DNA of 10,271 nucleotides from NCBI RefSeq assembly GCF_000454545.1, contig NZ_CM002139.1, positions 588,306 to 598,576 on the forward strand. Reading direction: 5' to 3'. The notes beneath the pieces are model-generated. The model was not told where the DNA came from, made no database searches, and saw only the letters and a list, made by a program, of their open reading frames with translations. Each line of letters starts with the position of its first letter. Positions within the stretch are counted from its first letter, which is position 1. A program made the position numbers and the translations under genes. This DNA is from Xanthomonas cassavae CFBP 4642. GTDB taxonomy: Bacteria > Pseudomonadota > Gammaproteobacteria > Xanthomonadales > Xanthomonadaceae. Positions 6,592 to 10,271 of the stretch are shown one piece after another.

Positions 6592-6631
6592 GGCTTAACT
6601 GACTTCCCTGTTCCATTGCTCCCCGAACCCC
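6592..6631 (-). repeat. Right terminal inverted repeat of the 656-bp element
   Basis: On the minus strand it reads GGGGTTCGGGGAGCAATGG at the outer end (6631) and CAGTTAAGCC at the inner end. Partner of 5976-6015. Confidence 0.9.
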
Positions 6632-6709
6632 GTTGTGCGCGGCGAGATGGGCTGTGCGTTATCCAGTCCATAGGCCTGCCGCGCAGCATCGGCGGCTAGA
6701 GCTTGACAA
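6632..6709. other. Coding-like relic between two elements
   Basis: These 78 bases are all that remains between the 656-bp element and mini-element B. The minus strand is open and protein-like (CQALAADAARQAYGLDNAQP then ISPRTT), suggesting a fragment of a lost gene. It is too short to assign. Confidence 0.35.
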
Positions 6710-6794
6710 GGGTCGGCAGGGATTCGTGTAAAACACAGCCAAAAGTGAGCTAACTCGCTGTCAGAAAAGGGTTTATACGAACTCCCGCCGACCC
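6710..6794 (+). repeat. 85-bp palindromic Tn3-type mini-element, copy B
   Basis: It starts GGGTCGGCAGGGATTCGTG and ends in the inverted form (TATACGAACTCCCGCCGACCC in outline), so both ends face inward. It has the same length as copy A (1832-1916) and matches it without gaps, in opposite orientation. It lies 6 bases from the stop of the XopAI-like gene and could form a long hairpin in its transcript. No target duplication was seen. Confidence 0.75.
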
Positions 6795-6800
6795 TCGATA

Positions 6801-7436
6801 TCATAAACCCCGCAGTCGGCTCATAATAAAGTCATCGGGATCCGGGAAATTGTCATCATCAGAATCAGATTGCACATCTCTAAGTAGTGCGCCCGCTTGT
6901 TCTGTAGAGACCTCGTATCCTGCAGCATGCATCTCTTTCTTGAACACCTGCGCATTTTCCCCGGGGGAGCTGTTTTTTGATCCAAGCACGAATTTTGAAG
7001 GAATCGACTGACCTGTCATGTATGCCGTGCCACGGGTCCTAGGATCCGAGATCAGATTGAAGCTGCTTCTGACGCCGATGGTGCGTAATAGTGCGGGATT
7101 ATCCATGTCAGCGAACATGGCAAAATTCTTGGCTTCTTTCTTGGAAGAGGACAAATAATGATTGTTTGCGGATTCTTCCTGCGCTGCAGAGCTTAAATTC
7201 ATAAACATATTTGCGTTACCTCCTGCCGTTGCGCCGTCGCGTTTGTGTGATTTTGAAAATCCGTTCTCCCTAAGAGATTTTAAATGCGGATGCTTTGTCC
7301 CGTGATATAAAACACTGCTGTCGTAGACTTTTTTGGCTGCGTCCCTTAGGCCGCTCTCATGCTGAGGCGACGAATCGAAATTAGAGCTCGATGCATGACT
7401 AGCACTTCTGATGGACTTTGGCATTTTAAATTCCAT
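6801..7436 (-). CDS. xopAI: XopAI-like effector with ADP-ribosyltransferase fold (candidate)
   Basis: A 211-residue protein if it starts at 7436 (MEFKMPKS), or 207 from 7424; GGA 9 bases before 7424 is a weak ribosome site. The N-terminal 30 residues are Ser-rich, as in type III secretion signals. SVLYHGTKHPHLKSLRENGF (residues 41-60, His45) and YLSSSKKEAKNFAMF (Tyr94 onward) are the first two blocks of an ADP-ribosyltransferase fold. The expected catalytic glutamate region (IPSKFVLGS) has no Glu, so NAD-dependent activity is doubtful; XopAI of X. citri is reported to have an altered mART active site. XopAI is about 296 residues, so this copy lacks roughly 85 N-terminal residues or uses another start. 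The gene is visibly more AT-rich than its neighbours and lies between mini-element B and a relative at 7729. No PIP box was found on its strand. The family call is tentative; the fold call is firmer. Confidence 0.6.
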   Translation of the reverse strand: MEFKMPKSIRSASHASSSNFDSSPQHESGLRDAAKKVYDSSVLYHGTKHPHLKSLRENGFSKSHKRDGATAGGNANMFMNLSSAAQEESANNHYLSSSKKEAKNFAMFADMDNPALLRTIGVRSSFNLISDPRTRGTAYMTGQSIPSKFVLGSKNSSPGENAQVFKKEMHAAGYEVSTEQAGALLRDVQSDSDDDNFPDPDDFIMSRLRGL

Positions 7437-7728
7437 GGAGATGGAGGAGGGTGGAATATATGGGGGGCGCGGAATAAGATTGATACAAACATTCTGGTTG
7501 CCATATTTGATTTCGCATCTCTTACATCGGGCTTCGCTGCGGCGTGCAGCGTTTCGTGCTCTGCGCGGAATGGGACAGAGCCTTTGCAGCAGTTCGGGTA
7601 GTGGAAGAATCGCCAGAATTCGCGTTGGATAACACGCCAGCGCCGCATACATAGCAGGCGATTCCGAGGGTCGGATCTATTACCCGCACCAGACTACACT
7701 CACCCGTAAGGGAAGTGACAAACACGGA
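7437..7728. other. Upstream region of the XopAI-like gene
   Basis: The minus-strand frame of the effector stays open back to an ATG at 7652, but the added 72 residues (MYAALACYPTRILAILPLPE onward) do not look like a secretion signal, so this is treated as noncoding. No clear minus-strand promoter was found. GAGGGTCGG at 7666-7674 matches the outer bases of the 85-bp elements and may be a fragment of one. A plus-strand PIP-like pair at 7533-7557 points away from the gene. Confidence 0.4.
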
Positions 7729-7790
7729 GGGCCGGCAGGATTCGTGTAAAAAGCAGCCAACAGCAAGCTAACTTGCAGTCAGCGCGGAAC
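7729..7790 (+). repeat. Decayed Tn3-type end related to the 85-bp elements (copy C)
   Basis: It starts GGGCCGGCAGGATTCGTG and continues GTAAAAAGCAGCCAACAGCAAGCTAACTTGC, aligning with copies A and B after one missing G. The second half (GTCAGCGCGGAACATTTTAC) is only weakly similar to the right arm of copy B. The end is approximate. With copy B it brackets the XopAI-like gene. Confidence 0.55.
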
Positions 7791-7904
7791 ATTTTACGGA
7801 CTTGGTCATCTGCTTGCTGCGTTTGGAGTTGTTGTATCTGCTGTAAGCAGCTGGAACCTGCCCAAGGCAATCCGAATCGATCTTGAATAATCGTCATCTG
7901 CGGT

Positions 7905-7924
7905 TTTGCTCCACGTGGAGCAAA
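7905..7924. repeat. Perfect 20-bp palindrome
   Basis: TTTGCTCCAC is followed immediately by its exact reverse complement GTGGAGCAAA. There is no loop, so a protein-binding site (operator or recombination site) is more likely than a terminator. No gene start is next to it on either strand. Confidence 0.6.
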
Positions 7925-8028
7925 CTCAAAGGCTGAGCATCCCGACCTACTGCATGCGCTGAGTGTCGCCAGCCGCTATTTCTTATCACGGCAGATCGAG
8001 CCGGGTATTCATGCGACGTCGAATCCGC

Positions 8029-8061
8029 CACAGGGGTAACTGGCTCCCGGCGTCCCCTGTG
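8029..8061. repeat. Inverted repeat, 8-bp arms with 17-base loop
   Basis: CACAGGGG and CCCCTGTG are perfectly inverted. There is no T-run on either side, and no function can be assigned. Confidence 0.4.
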
Positions 8062-8098
8062 AACTGGGTTGCACGCTCGCACTGCAACTGACGATTTG

Positions 8099-8128
8099 CG
8101 TCTGGGGAGGGTTCGTCCTTCCCAGACG
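8099..8128 (-). terminator. Stem-loop after tnpT
   Basis: A 12-bp stem with one mismatch (CGTCTGGGGAGG against CCTTCCCAGACG) and a 6-base loop starts 4 bases beyond the tnpT stop. The position suits a transcription terminator; only a weak U-tract would follow on the minus strand. Confidence 0.55.
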
Positions 8129-8132
8129 TTAC

Positions 8133-9146
8133 TTATTCGCCAACCGGGCGCGCTGGCCGCAGCTGCGCCAGGAGTTGTTCCAACGTGCTCAGGCGCACCG
8201 TGGCCCGCAGGGTGTCTGCCTCGGCGTGTTCCCGGCGCTGGCGCTCTTCGACCAGTTCGGTCCGCGCCGCCGACAGTTCGGTGCGCACGCCTTCCAGCGC
8301 GTGGAGATCGTCGGTCCAGCGCACCTGCAGGGCTTGGTGCTCGGCGGCCGCCAGGCGCAGCGCGTCGCGCTCGCGTTGCTGGGCGTCGGCCCGCTGGCGT
8401 GCCTGCGCCAGCTCCCGCTCCAGCCGGGTCTGGCGTTCCAGCCACTGGCCGTTTTCCCGGTTGAGCTGCATCAGGTCGTGGTTCTTGGCGGTCAATGCCT
8501 CGTTGGCCTGCCGTAGGGCGACCTGCAGCTCCTGCACCTGGTGCTCATGCCGGCGCTGTTCCTGCTCGCGCTGGTCCTTGACCGAGGTGCGGTAGTGCTC
8601 AAGGGCTTCCCTGGCGTGTTCGTGCTTGTGTTCCAACGATTTCGCATGGGCGTCGTGCTCGGCCAATCTGGCCGTGAGGCCCGCGATCCGCTCCTCCAGC
8701 TGGGCCAGTTCGGTGGTGCGGCGGGCCACTTCGCTCCTGGCAGCGTCGCCCGCCTCGCGTTCGGCCTGCAGCGCGGTCTCGCAGCGTTGCAGCTGCGTCA
8801 TGAGTGACCCGGCCTCGTGTCGGGCCTGCTCCAGCGCTTGGGTGCGTTCCTGCAGCTGCGCCTGGAAGCGCGCCTGGGCCTGCGCCACGACCGTGTGGGC
8901 CTCGCTGTGCAACCGCTCGGCGAGGCGGGCGATGAGGTCTTGAAGTGCATCGCTCACGGCCATTTTCGCGCCAACGCCTTGCCCTTCCTCCTCTTCCAAC
9001 TCCCTCAAATAGCGGTGGATGGTGGTCTTGGACCCCGTGTTGCCCAGCGCCACCCGGACCGCGTCCACGGACGGATGCGTGCCCGTGGCGCGCAGGCGAT
9101 CGCGGGCGCGTTGCACATCGCTTTTGTACAACCCGGACCTTGCCAT
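8133..9146 (-). CDS. tnpT: TnpT, cointegrate resolution accessory protein
   Basis: A 337-residue protein with a KfrA-type N-terminal DNA-binding domain (MARSGLYKSDVQRARDRL, then GNTGSKTTIHRYLRELEEEE; about residues 1-56) followed by a coiled coil rich in Gln, Glu, Arg and Ala to near the C-terminus. In Tn4651-type and TnXax1-type transposons TnpT binds an inverted repeat in the resolution site and helps the tyrosine recombinase TnpS resolve cointegrates. It is divergent from tnpS with the site between them, the standard layout. The start at 9146 has GGAG 6 bases upstream and gives the usual MARSG N-terminus; a GTG at 9158 would overlap that ribosome site. The gene looks intact, but its partner TnpS is broken, so the module cannot work alone. 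Confidence 0.88.
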   Translation of the reverse strand: MARSGLYKSDVQRARDRLRATGTHPSVDAVRVALGNTGSKTTIHRYLRELEEEEGQGVGAKMAVSDALQDLIARLAERLHSEAHTVVAQAQARFQAQLQERTQALEQARHEAGSLMTQLQRCETALQAEREAGDAARSEVARRTTELAQLEERIAGLTARLAEHDAHAKSLEHKHEHAREALEHYRTSVKDQREQEQRRHEHQVQELQVALRQANEALTAKNHDLMQLNRENGQWLERQTRLERELAQARQRADAQQRERDALRLAAAEHQALQVRWTDDLHALEGVRTELSAARTELVEERQRREHAEADTLRATVRLSTLEQLLAQLRPARPVGE

Positions 9147-9170
9147 CCGGCACTCCACGTATTTCGTAAC

Positions 9171-9192
9171 GTATTACATACCATGTAAATAC
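9171..9192. repeat. Inverted repeat in the resolution site, candidate TnpT site
   Basis: GTATTACAT and ATGTAAATAC form an almost perfect palindrome around a 3-base centre, 24 bases upstream of the tnpT start. In Tn4651 an inverted repeat in this region is bound by TnpT; the same role here is inferred from position. It may also cover the tnpT promoter. Confidence 0.5.
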
Positions 9193-9238
9193 ATACTCCT
9201 CAATGCATTGAATGGACCGCCGATAGGCGTTGAACTCA

Positions 9239-9265
9239 CGCGGGATAATCTAGAATTATCCCGCG
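9239..9265. promoter_or_regulatory. TnpS core recombination site
   Basis: Arms CGCGGGATAAT and ATTATCCCGCG are perfectly inverted around CTAGA, 27 bp in all, midway between tnpT and tnpS. Two 11-bp arms with a short spacer are what a tyrosine recombinase core site looks like. A smaller inverted repeat (CGAAAC-GGC-GTTTCG, 9305-9319) lies just before tnpS. Confidence 0.7.
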
Positions 9266-9329
9266 TTAGCCGGAATTTTCGGCTACAGTCGCCCTGCGGC
9301 CGTACGAAACGGCGTTTCGGAGCGACGCG

Positions 9330-10205
9330 GTGAGCTCGGTCAAGCAGTATCTGGAAGCGGCAACCCGCGCCAACACCGAGCGCGCGTATGCAGGGGCGAT
9401 CCGTCACTTCGAGGTCGAGTGGGGTGGTCATCTGCCGGCGACCGCGGAGCAGGTGGCGCGCTACTTGGCCGCCTACGCCGGGCAACTCGCGCTCAACACA
9501 CTCAGGCACCGGCTCGCAGCACTGGCGCAGTGGCACCAGGTGCACGGCTTTGTCGACCCGACCCGGGCGCCGGTGGTGCGCCAAGTGCTCAAGGGCATCC
9601 AGACCCTGCACCCGAGCGTCGAAAAACGCGCCACGCCCCTGCAACTCACCCAGCTGGGCCAGGTCACGACATGGCTGGAAGACGCTGCGGCTGCGGCCCA
9701 GTCTCGCGGCGATCGCGCCGCAGAACTGCGGCATCTGCGCGATCGCGCCTTGCTGCTGCTCGGCTTCTGGCGCGGCTTCCGCGGCGATGAACTCACCCGC
9801 CTCCAGGTGAACCACCTGCGCCTGGTGCCGGGCGAAGGCATGACCTGCTTCCTGCCGCACAGCAAGAGCGATCGCCAGCACGCCGGCGCCACCTACAAGG
9901 TCCCGGCGCTGTCGCGCTGGTGCCCGGTGGCTGCCACCATGACCTGGGTTGCGGCAGCCGCCCTCCACGAGGGGCCACTGTTTCGCGCAGTCAACCAGTG
10001 GGGCGGGATTGCCGCCGCGCCACTCCACCCCAACGCCGCAGGACGGTTACGCCAGTACGTCGCTGCTGGCCCGTCTGCGGGCCGCCTGACCGGGGATGTA
10101 CGTCGGAGGGTGCAATTCTTCACACACATAAGTACTGTAAGGCCATCAATAATGGTGTGGGAATCTCAAAAATGGGTCCTGATTAGCCCCATCCCTCAGC
10201 CGTAG
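9330..10205 (+). pseudogene. tnpS: TnpS tyrosine recombinase, catalytic C-terminus lost
   Basis: The frame starts at GTG 9330, with GGAG 7 bases upstream. The N-terminal core-binding domain (residues about 1-100) is present, followed by the start of the catalytic domain: LLLLGFWRGFRGDELTRLQ with box I Arg151, and HSKSD with the beta-hairpin Lys179. After PLHPNAAGRLRQYVAAGPSA and LTG (codon 255, ending 10094) the expected box II (HSLRRGFA-like), the later His/Trp and the tyrosine nucleophile are missing. The last 36 residues come from the transposon terminal region and are not recombinase-like. The protein could still bind the core site but cannot cut it. The break by fusion to the transposon end is read directly from the sequence; the exact junction is accurate to a few bases. 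Confidence 0.88.
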
Positions 10206-10243
10206 TTGCAGGATCTGCGACGCTGCGGTTGGACAATGACCCC
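10095..10243 (-). repeat. Transposon right terminal region (TnXax1-like)
   Basis: Read on the minus strand from 10243 it starts GGGGTCATTGTCCAACCGCA, a Tn3-family terminus. Bases 10177-10201 repeat the left remnant at 74-98. TnXax1 of Xanthomonas is reported to have unusually long terminal repeats (about 90 bp), and this end is compatible with that, but identity to TnXax1 was not tested. The inner boundary is set where tnpS similarity ends. The 28 bases after 10243 lie outside the element and hold no recognisable feature. Confidence 0.65.
10177..10201 (-). repeat. 25-bp inverted copy of the left end remnant
   Basis: Exact reverse complement of 74-98. It starts 42 bases in from the outer end at 10243 and so marks an internal portion of the terminal repeat. 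Confidence 0.8.
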
Positions 10244-10271
10244 AGCTCAAGGCAACGGAGGTGGGAGAGGG

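Larger units (their letters stand above)
5976..6631. mobile_element. 656-bp non-autonomous Tn3-family element
   Basis: Two 40-bp terminal inverted repeats (5976-6015 and 6592-6631) differ at one base. They start GGGGT and end TTAAGCC, in the manner of Tn3-family ends. Between them lies only the C-terminal half of a resolvase gene, so the element has no transposase and must be moved in trans. The left repeat is fused directly to the middle of the resolvase frame, consistent with an internal deletion of a larger transposon. It interrupts the third par-operon gene. No matching 5-base target duplication is visible, so a rearrangement after insertion is possible. Confidence 0.85.
7814..8098. other. 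Intergenic region with two inverted repeats, no gene seen
   Basis: No convincing reading frame lies between element C and the end of tnpT. The stretch contains the palindrome at 7905-7924 and the hairpin at 8029-8061. No known RNA gene was recognised. Confidence 0.45.

Noticed and set aside
7533..7557. Plus-strand PIP-like pair TTCGC-N15-TTCGT upstream of the XopAI-like gene
   Set aside because: It points away from the effector, no -10 element follows at the right distance, and no gene starts downstream on that strand.
7437..7652. 72-residue N-terminal extension of the XopAI-like protein
   Set aside because: The extension is hydrophobic and Arg-rich, unlike a type III signal, and has no good ribosome site. 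An N-terminal extension cannot be fully excluded because XopAI is longer than 211 residues.
8069..9188. Plus-strand open frames opposite tnpT
   Set aside because: They are antisense to a recognised KfrA-type coiled-coil protein and their Arg/Ala-rich composition reflects that repeat.
9174..10028. 284-residue minus-strand frame opposite tnpS
   Set aside because: The plus strand carries recognisable tyrosine recombinase motifs and a good start site; the minus frame has no recognisable domain.

Overview
The window looks like part of a Xanthomonas accessory replicon, most likely a plasmid of the citri/axonopodis group or a plasmid-derived island. The evidence is a myristoylated type III effector of the XopE/HopX family, a perfect HrpX-type PIP box, a XopAI-like ADP-ribosyltransferase-fold effector candidate, a TnpS/TnpT resolution module of the TnXax1/Tn4651 kind, and a plasmid maintenance block. 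No tools were used; family names come from motif recognition and were not checked by database search.

Layout, left to right. (1) 1-1680, effector region: xopE (100-1170, +), whose start abuts a 25-bp transposon-end remnant, then a 95-codon effector-like reading frame (1299-1586, -) with its own perfect PIP box. (2) 1832-2759, transposon debris: an 85-bp palindromic Tn3-type mini-element, the N-terminal half of a serine resolvase carrying a nonsense codon, its probable res site, about 300 bp with no confident gene, and a Tn3-like terminal repeat that has replaced the end of the next gene. (3) 2690-5975, plasmid maintenance: a DUF1778/GNAT toxin-antitoxin pair, a divergent intact serine resolvase behind a palindromic res site, a small unknown gene, and a parA plus ribbon-helix-helix partition operon with direct repeats over its promoter. 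(4) 5976-6631: a 656-bp non-autonomous Tn3-type element with 40-bp inverted repeats, carrying only the C-terminal half of a resolvase, inserted in the third gene of the par operon. (5) 6710-7800: the XopAI-like gene (-), between a second 85-bp palindromic mini-element and a decayed relative. (6) 8099-10243: the divergent tnpT and tnpS genes around a recombination site. tnpS loses its catalytic C-terminus just before a transposon terminal region that ends at 10243.

How it fits together: the maintenance block (toxin-antitoxin, multimer resolution, partition) keeps the replicon in the population. Tn3-family ends, complete and decayed, lie around the two virulence loci. The 25-bp repeat at 74-98 is perfectly inverted at 10177-10201, so nearly the whole window lies between two related ends. 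No transposase (tnpA) is present, so any movement would need one supplied in trans. Four site-specific recombinase genes are visible, and only the plasmid resolvase at 3794-4411 looks intact.
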